DNA of 64,000 bases, taken from assembly GCF_001677885.1 (NCBI RefSeq), contig NZ_LOCQ01000060.1, positions 361,160 through 425,159 of the forward strand, given 5' to 3'. The translations under genes and the position numbers were made by a program. The stretch is from Janthinobacterium psychrotolerans (GTDB lineage Bacteria; Pseudomonadota; Gammaproteobacteria; Burkholderiales; Burkholderiaceae_D). Numbering within the stretch: the first letter of the stretch is position 1; the number at the start of each line of letters is the position of its first letter. This document shows positions 1 to 9,147 of this stretch, one piece after another. Under the pieces are notes generated by a model. It did not search any database. It was not told the DNA's origin and worked only from the letters and a program-made list of their open reading frames with translations.

Positions 1-1117
1 CTGCGTTGCCTGCCATACGGAGCCCAACGGTCCCATGTTCGCCGGCGGGCGCGCCATGGCCACGCCGTTCGGCAATCTGTATGTGCCCAATATCACGCCC
101 GACGACGACACCGGCATCGGCCTGTGGACGCCCGAAGAGTTCTACCGCATGATGCACACCGGTGTCTCGCGCGACGGCACCCTGCTGTATCCGGCCATGC
201 CGTTCGCTTCCTATACGCAGGTGACGCGCGCCGATTCCGACGCCATCTTTGCCTACCTGATGTCGGTGCCGCCCATCAAACAGGCCAACCGCGCGCACGA
301 GCTGCGCTTCCCGTTCAATAACCGCGAGCTGCTGATCGGCTGGCGCACCCTGTATTTCAGGCAGGGCGAGTTCCAGCCCGACCCGGCGCAATCAGCCGAA
401 TGGAACCGTGGCGCCTACCTGGTGCGGGGCCTGGGCCACTGCGCCATGTGCCATACGGCCGTCAATGCGCTGGGCGGCTCGAAGGAGTCGCAGGCCTTCG
501 AAGGCGGCATGATCCCGAACCAGAACTGGTATGCGCCTTCGCTCACATCGAACCGCGAAGCGGGGCTGGGCGACTGGAAGGTGTCCGAAATCGCCGACCT
601 GCTGCAGGTCGGCGTGTCGCACCGGGGCACCGTCTACGGGCCGATGGCCGAAGTGGTCTACAACAGCCTGCAGTACATGACGGACGAAGACGCCAGGGCG
701 ATGGCCGTGTATCTGAAGGCGCTGCCGCAAAAGGACGACACGCCGCCGCCCACCAGCCAGGCGCGCCTGGTGGGGCCGGAAGTGATGGAGACGGGGCGCA
801 AGGTATATGTGGCGCAGTGCGCCATGTGCCACGGCGCCGAAGGCAAGGGCCAGCCGCCGTCGTTTCCGATTTTGGCCGGCAACCGCTCGATTACCATGGC
901 CACGCCCGTCAATCCGATCCGCATGGTGCTCAACGGCGGTTATCCGCCAGGGACGAAAAAAAATCCGCGCCCGCACGGCATGCCGCCGTTCTCGCACATA
1001 TTGAACGACGACGAGGTGGCCGCCGTGGTGACCTACATCCGTGTCGCCTGGGGCAATACCGGCACGCCCGTCGATACCGCCCAGGTCAGCGACTTGCGCA
1101 AACTCTTGCCCGAATAA
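1..1117 (+). CDS. Multihaem cytochrome c, 5' end outside window
   Basis: The reading frame is open from base 2, so the first in-window ATG (35) is not the real start. Three CXXCH haem-c motifs are visible: CVACH at the very edge, then CAMCH twice (about bases 439 and 820). This is the triheme layout of the cytochrome c subunit of membrane dehydrogenases (gluconate or alcohol dehydrogenase type). It lies 8 bases before a small membrane subunit and the CuA and haem-copper subunits, so it probably feeds electrons to that oxidase in the periplasm. The family is certain; the electron donor is inference. The N-terminal signal is not visible. Confidence 0.85.
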   Translation, partial: CVACHTEPNGPMFAGGRAMATPFGNLYVPNITPDDDTGIGLWTPEEFYRMMHTGVSRDGTLLYPAMPFASYTQVTRADSDAIFAYLMSVPPIKQANRAHELRFPFNNRELLIGWRTLYFRQGEFQPDPAQSAEWNRGAYLVRGLGHCAMCHTAVNALGGSKESQAFEGGMIPNQNWYAPSLTSNREAGLGDWKVSEIADLLQVGVSHRGTVYGPMAEVVYNSLQYMTDEDARAMAVYLKALPQKDDTPPPTSQARLVGPEVMETGRKVYVAQCAMCHGAEGKGQPPSFPILAGNRSITMATPVNPIRMVLNGGYPPGTKKNPRPHGMPPFSHILNDDEVAAVVTYIRVAWGNTGTPVDTAQVSDLRKLLPE

Positions 1118-1125
1118 GGAGGTCC

Positions 1126-1299
1126 ATGCCTACGCCCGCAGACCAGCAGTCCGAAGAAATGGACAAACGCATCGACGAGATCGTCAGCCGCGGCCCGTCG
1201 GGTGCGTTTGCCGTGGCCGGCATCGCCACCGCCATCGTGGTCGCCATGTTTTTCCTGTTCTACTGGCTGGTCTACCTGCCACGGGGAGCGGTGCAATGA
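1126..1299 (+). CDS. Small single-span membrane protein of oxidase operon
   Basis: A 57-residue protein has a charged N-terminus and one hydrophobic segment (about residues 27-50) ending in a short periplasmic tail. A strong ribosome-binding site (AAGGAGG) lies 4 bases before the ATG, and the stop overlaps the ATG of the CuA subunit gene. Size and position fit an accessory single-helix subunit of a haem-copper oxidase, like the small subunits of ba3-type enzymes. No motif fixes the function, so the role rests on the operon context. Confidence 0.75.
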   Translation: MPTPADQQSEEMDKRIDEIVSRGPSGAFAVAGIATAIVVAMFFLFYWLVYLPRGAVQ

Positions 1300-1853
1300 A
1301 CGTTCACTGCGCATCGGAAACGGTGGCCGTCTCGGCCGAGCGGCGCTGGGCCTGCATCGTCATCGCCATCATCGTGCTGCTGCTGGCCATGATGGTGTGG
1401 ACCGGCTTGCACTGGGCCGCGATGCCGCCCTCGCGCGTGGAAACCGTGGACGTCAGGACCTTGCACCTGAAGGGCGAATTCGTCGAAAACAACCTGGGCA
1501 CGGCGGTGGAAAAAGACGGCCGCGTGGTGGTGCGCCTTGTCGGCCAGCAATACTCGTTCGTGCCGCAATGCATCGTGGTGCCGGCCGGCGTGCCCGTCAC
1601 GTTTCGCGGCACCAGCAGCGACGCCATCCATGGTTTCGTAGTGGGCCGCACCAACGCCAATACGATGCTTATCCCCGGCTTCATTGCCACCTTTACCACC
1701 ACCTTTCCCAAGGCGGGCGAACAGCTGATGCCCTGCCACGAATACTGCGGCACCGGGCACGAGGCGATGTGGGCGCGCTTCCAGGTGATCCCGGCCGACG
1801 AATTTTTTGCCAGGGCAAAAACGGCGGAAAGGATCAGCTGTGTTCCTGGCTAA
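1296..1853 (+). CDS. Cytochrome c oxidase subunit II (CuA domain)
   Basis: This 185-residue protein has one N-terminal membrane anchor (about residues 14-38) and a periplasmic cupredoxin domain. The CuA centre is intact: a histidine in DAIHGF and the C-terminal CHEYCGTGHEAM motif supply the two cysteines, histidines and methionine. It accepts electrons from cytochrome c and passes them to subunit I. The chain is shorter than aa3 subunit II and has a single helix, as in B-family (ba3) oxidases. The ATG overlaps the preceding stop, and its end overlaps the GTG of the subunit I gene by 14 bases, so translation is likely coupled. Confidence 0.9.
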   Translation: MNVHCASETVAVSAERRWACIVIAIIVLLLAMMVWTGLHWAAMPPSRVETVDVRTLHLKGEFVENNLGTAVEKDGRVVVRLVGQQYSFVPQCIVVPAGVPVTFRGTSSDAIHGFVVGRTNANTMLIPGFIATFTTTFPKAGEQLMPCHEYCGTGHEAMWARFQVIPADEFFARAKTAERISCVPG

Positions 1854-3459
1854 ACGACTGGTGCTGGCCCACTTCTGGGTCGCCTTCATCGCTTTTTTTG
1901 CCGCCATCGTGCTCGGTGAATGGCAGATGTTCGTGCGCAGCCCCCTGTCGCCCTGGGTCAACAACCCCGAACATTACTACCGTTCCGTCACCGCCCACGG
2001 CACCGTGATGGCTTATGTGCTGCCCACCCTGGTGGCCATGGGCTTCGGCTATGCGATCACGGAACTGGCCCTCGGGCGCCCGCTCATCGGGCTGCGCTGG
2101 GCCTGGGCCGGTTTCTGGTTGGTGATCGCCGGCACGCTGATGGCGGCGGTCACCACCGCGTCGGGAAAATCGTCGGTGCTCTACACCTTCTACCCGCCGA
2201 TGATCGGCAGCACTTTCTATTACCTGGGCATCGTGCTGGTAGTGGTCGGCTCGTGGATCTGGGTGGCGCTGATGTCGCTCAACCTGCGCGCCTGGAAAAA
2301 AGCCCATCCGGGCGCCAGCATGCCGCTGGCCATGTTCGGCAACGTGGCCGGCGCTTATCTGTGGGCCTGGACCTCGGTCGGCGCCGCCGCCGAAATCCTG
2401 CTGCTGATCCTGCCTGCGTCGACCGGCTTTGCCGACACCATCAACGTCGGCCTGGCGCGTGTGCTGTTTTCCTGGACCCTGCACGCCATCGTCTATTTCT
2501 GGCTGATGCCCGCGTATATCGCCTTTTACACGCTGTTCCCGCGCGCCATCGGCTCGCGCCTGTACAGTGACACCATGGGCCGGGTGGCGTTCGCTCTGTT
2601 CCTGGTGTTCTCGATGCCGATCGGCATCCACCACCTGTTCGCCGACCCGCAGGTGGGCGCCGGCTTCAAGTTCGTCCATGCGGCGATGACGGCGATGGTC
2701 TCGGTGCCGACGCTGCTCACGGTATTTACCATCGTCGCCTCGGCCGAAATCGCCGGCCGGCTGCGCGGCGGCAAAGGCCCCATCGGCTGGGTGAAAGCAC
2801 TGCCGTGGTCCAATCCGTGGATGCTGGCCGTCACCCTGGCCTTTATCATGCTCGGTTTTGGCGGCGCCGGTGGCATCATCAACATGAGCTACCAGCTCAA
2901 CGAATCGATCCACAACACGCAGTGGGTGACGGGGCACTTCCACCTGATCTTCGCCGGCGCCATCGTCATCATGTATTTCATGGTCGCCTACGAACTGTGG
3001 CCCCAGCTGTGCGCTTGCCAGCCGCTGTCGCCACGCCTGATCAATGCGCAGGTCTGGAGCTGGTTCATCGGCATGATGATATTGACCATGCCGTGGCACC
3101 TGGTGGGCCTGCTGGGCGCGCCGCGCCGCATGGCCTATTACGACTACACGCACCCGCTGCTGGCGCCGCAGGCCATCACGGTGATCATCTCCACCATCGG
3201 CGGACTGATCCTGGTGATCTCGGCGGCGCTGTTCATCTATATCCTGGCCACGCCGCAGCGGCAGGATACGCAGGCGCCTGTTTTTACCTTCAGCCAGGCC
3301 GTCCATCCGCACGCCAGGGTCCCCGCCGCCCTCAACGGCTTCGCGCTGTGGGTGGGCATGATGATCGCGCTTACCGTGGTGAACTACGGCTATCCCATTT
3401 TGCAGCTGGCCATCACGCCCGAGGCGTCGGTCCCGATCGTACCGATAGGAGCGCGATAA
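1840..3459 (+). CDS. Cytochrome c oxidase subunit I, ba3-like (B family)
   Basis: This 539-residue polytopic protein carries the haem-copper core. HGTVMAYVLP holds the low-spin haem ligand. WTLHAIVYFW holds the CuB histidine with the tyrosine four residues on. IHH supplies the two further CuB ligands, and GHFHLIFAG the haem ligands. The H-x3-Y spacing and lack of A-family features fit a B-type oxidase. The GTG at 1840 is chosen because AAAGGA sits 6 bases before it; an upstream in-frame ATG at 1807 would extend further into subunit II. It reduces oxygen at the inner membrane. Confidence 0.92.
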   Translation: MFLAKRLVLAHFWVAFIAFFAAIVLGEWQMFVRSPLSPWVNNPEHYYRSVTAHGTVMAYVLPTLVAMGFGYAITELALGRPLIGLRWAWAGFWLVIAGTLMAAVTTASGKSSVLYTFYPPMIGSTFYYLGIVLVVVGSWIWVALMSLNLRAWKKAHPGASMPLAMFGNVAGAYLWAWTSVGAAAEILLLILPASTGFADTINVGLARVLFSWTLHAIVYFWLMPAYIAFYTLFPRAIGSRLYSDTMGRVAFALFLVFSMPIGIHHLFADPQVGAGFKFVHAAMTAMVSVPTLLTVFTIVASAEIAGRLRGGKGPIGWVKALPWSNPWMLAVTLAFIMLGFGGAGGIINMSYQLNESIHNTQWVTGHFHLIFAGAIVIMYFMVAYELWPQLCACQPLSPRLINAQVWSWFIGMMILTMPWHLVGLLGAPRRMAYYDYTHPLLAPQAITVIISTIGGLILVISAALFIYILATPQRQDTQAPVFTFSQAVHPHARVPAALNGFALWVGMMIALTVVNYGYPILQLAITPEASVPIVPIGAR

Positions 3460-4271
3460 TGCGAGAGCACGGCTTCTTTTCCAGGACGAACCGCGTCGGC
3501 TGGACCAGCGCCATAGGCCTGGCGTTATTGACCATCATCGCCGCGCTGGTCGCCTTTGCCTGGCTGCCATCGGCGCAGGCCGACTATCGTGCGCAGGGAC
3601 TGTGGGACAGCATCTGCCGCGCCGCCGGCGTGCCGGCCAGGTGGCTGGAAGGTAGCCCGCGCAAGGACAGCGCCGATGTCGTCGCCACCAATGTGGTGCT
3701 GCTGCCGGCCATGGCCAGAACGGCGTCGCCGGCGTCGGTCGGGCGCGGCGCCACTCTGGCGCTGAACTGCACCATGTGCCACGGCGCGCTGGGCCTGAGC
3801 CGCTCCGACGCACCGAACCTGGCCGGCCAGTACCCGGAAGTGATCCGCAAGCAGATGCTCGACTACCAGAGCGGCAAACGCACCAGCGCCATCATGGCCG
3901 CGCTGGCGCGCAACCTGACCGAAGAAAACATCGCCGACCTGGCCGCCTACTATGCCAGCCTGCCGAAAGCGCGCACCGCCCCCACCACCTACGATGAAAC
4001 CCTGCCGGCGCTGGTGCGCGTGGGCGACCCGATGCGCAATATCGCCCCCTGCATTTCCTGCCACGGCGGCATCGACCAGAAGCTGGGTGCTCCCTGGCTC
4101 GAAGGCATGCCCAAACCCTACCTGGTGCAACAGCTGGAAGACTTCAAGCATGGCCAGCGCAAGAACGACGGCCAGCAGCAGATGCGCAACGTGGCGCGGC
4201 CGATGACGGCGCAAGAAATCGACAGCGTGGCCGGTTTTTATGCAAGGAAGGCGCTGCCCGGCCACCACTAG
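3459..4271 (+). CDS. Dihaem cytochrome c4-like protein
   Basis: This 270-residue exported protein has a hydrophobic segment at about residues 15-35 that can act as signal or anchor. Two homologous cytochrome c domains follow, with CTMCH and CISCH motifs. The c4-type duplication suggests it shuttles electrons to the oxidase in the periplasm. Its ATG overlaps the subunit I stop by one base, which places it in the same transcript. The distal haem ligands are probably the methionines near IMAAL and QQQMRN, but I cannot fix them from sequence alone. Confidence 0.88.
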   Translation: MREHGFFSRTNRVGWTSAIGLALLTIIAALVAFAWLPSAQADYRAQGLWDSICRAAGVPARWLEGSPRKDSADVVATNVVLLPAMARTASPASVGRGATLALNCTMCHGALGLSRSDAPNLAGQYPEVIRKQMLDYQSGKRTSAIMAALARNLTEENIADLAAYYASLPKARTAPTTYDETLPALVRVGDPMRNIAPCISCHGGIDQKLGAPWLEGMPKPYLVQQLEDFKHGQRKNDGQQQMRNVARPMTAQEIDSVAGFYARKALPGHH

Positions 4272-4282
4272 CCAGCAAAATT

Positions 4283-4307
4283 TGCCAGCGCCGGTGGCGC
4301 GCTGGCA
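4283..4307. terminator. Hairpin between convergent genes
   Basis: A perfect 9-bp stem (TGCCAGCGC / GCGCTGGCA) with a 7-base loop lies between the cytochrome c4-like gene and the convergent protease gene. Read leftward it is followed by AAATTTTG, so it fits a terminator for the minus-strand gene better than one for the oxidase operon. Confidence 0.5.
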
Positions 4308-4328
4308 GACATCAGCAACATTGCAGGA

Positions 4329-6065
4329 TTACCTTGCCGGCGCTTGCCGCAGTTCCGCCATGGCCCGTTCCAGCACGAGGTCCTTGCCCGCGCGCAGCGC
4401 TTCCAGCGACGCGCTGGCGTGCACCAATGGACTGATGCCTATCCCCACAAAATCCGTGCCGTCGGGCAGCATGTCGCGCTTGACGCAGATGCGGGCGCTG
4501 CCGCCGCCTGGCAGGTCAAATCCCAGCGGCTGGCCGCTGCTGCCAGCGGTGGTTTCGCCGACAGTGACGCCGCGTTTCAAGGCGTGAAAGGCGAGCACGA
4601 AATCCTCCCCGGCTGAAAACGTCTTCGGCCCCGTCAGTACCGCCACTTTGCCGGTAAACACCGTACCGGGCTTGCGCGGCATGCCTTGAGATTGCTCACC
4701 GCGCCGCCACAGGATGGCGCTGTTGCCCTGCGCGCGCAGATACGGCTCGTCGCTGCGGAAAATACTCCGTGCACCAGGGATCGGCTGCTGCGTCAGGTGT
4801 TTCAGAATGCGGTTGCCAAACTCGGTTGAGCCACCGCCATTGTTGCGCACGTCGATGATCAGCGCCTTCGCCTGCATCACTTGCGGCAGCACCTGTTCAA
4901 AGGCGCGTACCGATGCATCGCTGGCGAAATGGTCGAGAGCAAAATAGACCATCCCATCAAGCAGGGTGCGCACTTCAAACGGCTTGCTGGCGACGATATC
5001 GTCGTAGCCTTCGCGCGCCACGACTTCTTCGCGTTCGACGCCCGCGCTGTCGCGCAAGCCGAGTGTCAGGCTTTCTCTGGCGTCGCCCGCGAACAGCTGA
5101 TACGCATACAGGCGCACCGCCTTGTCCTGTGGCGTCGAGCTGCTGACGAAGGGTGCGATTTTCTCCTGCGCGTACCGCCGCACCGGCATGCCATCGATAC
5201 TCAGCACTTCATCCCCCACGCGCACCCGCTGCGCCAGGCTGGGGCTGTGCACTTTTTCAATGACGACCCGGTTGTCGATCAGTACGGCGTTCAACGGTGG
5301 CCGTGCGAAGAACGTGCTGTTCAGTGCTTCGGGCGGATAAATATTGCTGTGGCCGTCTTGCAGCAGCGGCGCCAACTGCATCAACACGCGGTAATAGTCC
5401 GCCGTCTTGTCGGCCGCCATCACCTTTGGCAGATAGTCGAGGTACACCTGGTTCCAGTCGAGTTCGGGCACATGGTCGAAATGGACAAAGTTGGCGCGTG
5501 CCTCGGCCCAGAACAGGGACAGCCCCGCAATGCGCTCCTCGACCGTCAGCTTCTCGCGATAGGGCGTGTCGCTGGCCGGGCCCTTCCACAGGCGGCTGGC
5601 CAATACCGAACGCTGCAGTATCAGCTTGAAGCGCGGCTCATGGCGCAATGCGGCGAACGCGCCATCGGCAGCCAGCGCCCGATCGATCATTGGCGTCCAC
5701 GCATAATGCTGCATCTGTTCCAGCATTGCCAGCGCCTGCTCGCGCATGTCCAGGCGAGCATAGATGACGGCGAGGTCGAGGCGCACATCATGGCCGCGGA
5801 AATACAGCGGCTTGTCGCCATCGGCTTGCTCACGCACCGCCGGTGTGTCGAGATAGGCCAGCTCCTGTTCCAGTTGCCTGGCCGCGCCCTGCAATGCGGC
5901 CGGCGTCGCATGCTCGGATGCCATGGCGCGTGCCTGTCGGCGGGCAAGCTGGATGCGCTCGTAGCTTGCATCGGCGGCACTCTGGCCAGCTGCGGCGGGG
6001 AGGGGCGCCGTGGCCAGCGCGAACGCGCAGGGCAAGAGCAAAAGAGAGAACAAACGGGCATGCAT
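4329..6065 (-). CDS. S41-family peptidase, exported
   Basis: This 578-residue protein starts with a signal peptide (MHARLFSLLLLP... to about residue 26). A helical, TPR-like N-terminal region comes next, then a PDZ-like segment (VRVGDEVLSIDGMPV). The tail-specific protease core has DVRNNGGGS and the nucleophile region TFSAGED, typical of S41 serine proteases. The start at 6065 was chosen over an upstream ATG at 6128 because it begins the signal peptide and has AGGAG 5 bases ahead. It probably acts in the periplasm or outside the cell. The substrate is unknown, and it is not a close CtpA/Prc match in length. Confidence 0.85.
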   Translation of the reverse strand: MHARLFSLLLLPCAFALATAPLPAAAGQSAADASYERIQLARRQARAMASEHATPAALQGAARQLEQELAYLDTPAVREQADGDKPLYFRGHDVRLDLAVIYARLDMREQALAMLEQMQHYAWTPMIDRALAADGAFAALRHEPRFKLILQRSVLASRLWKGPASDTPYREKLTVEERIAGLSLFWAEARANFVHFDHVPELDWNQVYLDYLPKVMAADKTADYYRVLMQLAPLLQDGHSNIYPPEALNSTFFARPPLNAVLIDNRVVIEKVHSPSLAQRVRVGDEVLSIDGMPVRRYAQEKIAPFVSSSTPQDKAVRLYAYQLFAGDARESLTLGLRDSAGVEREEVVAREGYDDIVASKPFEVRTLLDGMVYFALDHFASDASVRAFEQVLPQVMQAKALIIDVRNNGGGSTEFGNRILKHLTQQPIPGARSIFRSDEPYLRAQGNSAILWRRGEQSQGMPRKPGTVFTGKVAVLTGPKTFSAGEDFVLAFHALKRGVTVGETTAGSSGQPLGFDLPGGGSARICVKRDMLPDGTDFVGIGISPLVHASASLEALRAGKDLVLERAMAELRQAPAR

Positions 6066-6168
6066 CGACACTCCTGGCGGGAGAAAAGGTGCCCGTATTG
6101 TAGTGGCTTTGGCATGCGCAATCAGCACGCATTGTCACTGCTGGCGTCACGCTGGCATGGCCGGCGCT

Positions 6169-6786
6169 TCACCGGGCGGCAAGCTTGCACAGCAGTGCGA
6201 TCGCCAGCACGATCAGCATCACGCCCGACGCGCGCTCCAGCAGCGGCAATGCACGCGCAAAGCGCTGGCGCAGCGCCGCATTGCCGATCGCCAGCGCCAC
6301 CGCCATATCCCAGGCCAGCACGGCAAACGCCATCCAGGCACCATACGCCACCATCGCCCCGGCGCTGGTGTGCCGGCTGGCCAGCACAGTTGCCAGGCTG
6401 ACATAGAACAGCGCATTTTTCGGGTTCAGGATGGCGGACACAAAGCCTGTCAACAAGCCGGCGCGCCAGTGCGCCTGGCCGCTGGCCGGCGTTGCCTCCA
6501 GGCCGCTGCTGCCCGCATGGCGCAGGAACAGCCAGCCGAGATACATCAGATAAACGCAGCCGGCCAGCTGCACCAGCACGAACGCCATGCTGCCCGGTCG
6601 CAGCACCGACAGGCCGCCAAACGCCGCCACGATAAACACGCCATTGGCCAGCGCAATGCCGATGCAGGCGCCGCTGGCACCGCGCCAGCCATGGGCCAGC
6701 GAGCTGCGCGCGACGAGAAAGAAATCGGGACCGGGCGACAGCAGCGCCAGGAAGTGGGCTCCCGCGATCAATAGAAAGTCCTGCAT
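6169..6786 (-). CDS. LysE/RhtB-family exporter
   Basis: This 205-residue inner-membrane protein has about six hydrophobic segments. It carries the LysE-superfamily N-terminal signature LLSPGPDFFLV and the later NPKNALFY segment. Members export amino acids or their analogues. The start at 6786 (MQDFLLIAG) follows a GGAG box, and an upstream in-frame ATG at 6804 is less likely. It lies 75 bases downstream of an AraC-type regulator on the same strand, which may control it. The substrate cannot be read from the sequence. Confidence 0.88.
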   Translation of the reverse strand: MQDFLLIAGAHFLALLSPGPDFFLVARSSLAHGWRGASGACIGIALANGVFIVAAFGGLSVLRPGSMAFVLVQLAGCVYLMYLGWLFLRHAGSSGLEATPASGQAHWRAGLLTGFVSAILNPKNALFYVSLATVLASRHTSAGAMVAYGAWMAFAVLAWDMAVALAIGNAALRQRFARALPLLERASGVMLIVLAIALLCKLAAR

Positions 6787-6861
6787 GACTAGGCGCTCCG
6801 GCAATGGTGAGCAGGCGAGTATGCGGGTGCGTGAGTGGCGTGTATTGAAGAAAATTGCAGC

Positions 6862-7638
6862 CTAGCGGTAGCGTCCCGGCGTGATGCCCGCATGAGCCTT
6901 GAAGACGCGCTGGAAGTGGCTCTGGTCGGCAAAGCCCAGCTCATGCGCCAGCCGCGCCAGGTCCATTCCCGCTTGCAGGCGGCTGCGTGCGCGGTTGACG
7001 CTGGCATTGAGTTGATACGCATGCGGCGTCATGCCGGTGGCGGCGCGAAACGCGCGGATCAATTGATAGCGGCTCAGGCCGGCTGACTGCGCCAGTTGCG
7101 CCAGGCTGGCCTGCGGTTGTGCCTGCAAGGCTTCCAGCACGGGCGCCAGTTGCGGCGGCACCGGTGTGCATGCCGACGGGAGGATCTCTGCCGTGGCGCT
7201 GGCGCAGGCATCGAGCAACGCCAGCAGCGCCGCATTTTTCTCTGCCGTGCTGGCCCTTGAAAACAGCATCTCATTCATGACGCAGAACTGCGCATACAGC
7301 ACAGACCCATGCAACACCCTCGCCGTATCGCCATCTAGCGATGGCGCATGTTCCCGCAGCCACTGCGCATCGAGATGCAGCATCTGGTAGCTCCAATCGC
7401 TGCCGGGCAGGGGGTTGCAGGCATGGACGCAGCCGGCGGGCACCAATACCAGGCTGCCTGGCGCGAGCGTTACTGCCGCCTCGCCGCTACCCGTAAAGAT
7501 GCTGCCGCCGGCATCGACGGCGCCGATCGAAAATGTCGGGTGGCTGTGCGGCTTGTAGCAGGCTCGGCTATGACAGGCGCGACGGGTTTCGAGATGAGGC
7601 AGGGCGGGGTCGCGCCAGAAATCGGCAGTGGCTTGCAT
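6862..7638 (-). CDS. AraC-family transcriptional regulator
   Basis: This 258-residue protein has an N-terminal cupin-like sensing domain, with HSHPTFSIG and a PGSLVLVPAGCVH strand. The C-terminal AraC DNA-binding domain has two helix-turn-helix units (LAQSAGLSRYQLIRAFRAATG and the end LGFADQSHFQRVFKAHAG). This layout is common in regulators next to LysE exporters. Its ATG is 2 bases from the rng stop, so it may be partly read from the rng operon. Effector and targets are unknown; the adjacent exporter gene is the likeliest. Confidence 0.88.
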   Translation of the reverse strand: MQATADFWRDPALPHLETRRACHSRACYKPHSHPTFSIGAVDAGGSIFTGSGEAAVTLAPGSLVLVPAGCVHACNPLPGSDWSYQMLHLDAQWLREHAPSLDGDTARVLHGSVLYAQFCVMNEMLFSRASTAEKNAALLALLDACASATAEILPSACTPVPPQLAPVLEALQAQPQASLAQLAQSAGLSRYQLIRAFRAATGMTPHAYQLNASVNRARSRLQAGMDLARLAHELGFADQSHFQRVFKAHAGITPGRYR

Positions 7639-7640
7639 GG

Positions 7641-9104
7641 CTACATCAGGATGACGTCGTATTGTTCCTGATGATACGCATTTTCCACCTGCAGCGAAAT
7701 CTTCTTGCCGATAAAGTCGCCCAGCATGGCCAGGTGCTGCGATTCCTCTTCCAGGAACAGATCGACCACTTCCTGCGACGCCAGGATGCGAAATTCCCTC
7801 GGGTTGAATTGCTTCGCTTCGCGCAGCAGTTCACGCAAAATTTCGTAGCAGATGGTGCGCGAGGTCTTGACTTGGCCCTTGCCGGCGCAGGCGGGGCACG
7901 GTTCGCACAGGATATGGGCCAGCGATTCGCGGGTGCGCTTGCGGGTCATTTCGACCAGGCCCAAGGGCGAAAAATTGCTGACCGAGACCTTGGTGCGGTC
8001 GCGCGACAGCGTGCGTTTGAGTTCGGCCAGCACGGCGTTGCGGTGCTCGGCGTTGTCCATGTCGATGAAGTCGAGGATGATGATGCCGCCCAGGTTGCGC
8101 AGGCGCAGCTGGCGGGCGATGGCGTGGGCCGCTTCCAGGTTGGTCTTGAAGATGGTGTCGGCAAAGTTGCGTCCGCCCACAAAGCCGCCCGTGTTGACGT
8201 CGATGGTGGTCATCGCTTCGGTCTGGTCGACGATCAGGTAGCCGCCGGACTTGAGGTCGACCCGGCGGCCCAGGGCGCGCAAAATCTCTTCTTCCACGCC
8301 GTACAGATCGAACAGCGGGCGCTCGCCCGTGTAGTGCTGCAGGCGCGTCAGTTCGCTCGGCGTATAGACTTCGGCGAATTCACGCAGCTTGACGTAGTTT
8401 TCGCGCGAGTCGACCTGGATGGTGGCCGTTTCGTCCCCGACGAAGTCGCGCAGCACGCGCTGGGCCAGGTTCAGATCCTGGTGCAGCAGGCTGGTGGCGG
8501 GGCGCGTGCGGGCGCCGTGAACGATGGTGCTCCAGGTCTTGCGCAGGTAGTCCACGTCCGCCTTCAGGTCGGCGTCGGAGGCGTCTTCGGCCATGGTGCG
8601 CACGATGTAGCCGCCTTTTTCGTCCGTCGGCAGCAGGCTTTGCAGGCGCGTGCGCAGCAGTTCGCGCTCGGATTCCTTTTCGATTTTTTGCGAGATGCCG
8701 ATGTGCTTGTCTTGCGGCAGGTAGACCAGCATGCGCCCGGCGATCGAGATCTGCGTCGACAGGCGCGCGCCCTTGGTGCCGATCGGGTCCTTGATCACTT
8801 GTACGGTGAGCACCTGGCCGTCGAAGAGGATTTTTTCAATCGGCGCCGGCGTCGTGTTCTGGCCGTCGTGGCCGCGCGCTTCCCAGATATCGGCCACGTG
8901 CAGGAATGCCGCGCGTTCCAGGCCGATGTCGATGAATGCCGACTGCATGCCCGGCAATACCCGCACCACTTTGCCGGAGTACACATTGCCGGCCAGGCCG
9001 CGCGTGAGCGTGCGCTCGATGTGCAATTCCTGCACCGCGCCTTGCAGGATGAGGGCGACGCGGGTTTCTTGCGGCGTGATATTGATCAGGATGTCTTCGT
9101 TCAT
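7641..9104 (-). CDS. rng: Ribonuclease G
   Basis: This 487-residue protein matches RNase G in length. The N-terminal S1-like domain (NVYSGKVVRVLPGMQSAFIDIG) and the catalytic RNase E/G domain (FIDMDN with the metal-binding aspartates) are present, as is the zinc-link CEPCPACAGKG, and it lacks the long C-terminal scaffold of RNase E. It matures the 16S rRNA 5' end and degrades some mRNAs. The start MNEDILINITPQETRVAL is the conserved N-terminus of the family, although no good ribosome-binding site precedes it. The frame stays open further upstream but overlaps maf and is not used. Confidence 0.96.
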   Translation of the reverse strand: MNEDILINITPQETRVALILQGAVQELHIERTLTRGLAGNVYSGKVVRVLPGMQSAFIDIGLERAAFLHVADIWEARGHDGQNTTPAPIEKILFDGQVLTVQVIKDPIGTKGARLSTQISIAGRMLVYLPQDKHIGISQKIEKESERELLRTRLQSLLPTDEKGGYIVRTMAEDASDADLKADVDYLRKTWSTIVHGARTRPATSLLHQDLNLAQRVLRDFVGDETATIQVDSRENYVKLREFAEVYTPSELTRLQHYTGERPLFDLYGVEEEILRALGRRVDLKSGGYLIVDQTEAMTTIDVNTGGFVGGRNFADTIFKTNLEAAHAIARQLRLRNLGGIIILDFIDMDNAEHRNAVLAELKRTLSRDRTKVSVSNFSPLGLVEMTRKRTRESLAHILCEPCPACAGKGQVKTSRTICYEILRELLREAKQFNPREFRILASQEVVDLFLEEESQHLAMLGDFIGKKISLQVENAYHQEQYDVILM

Positions 9105-9147
9105 GGAGGCGCAAAAGTGGAGGCAACGAATGACATCATACGCCGTA

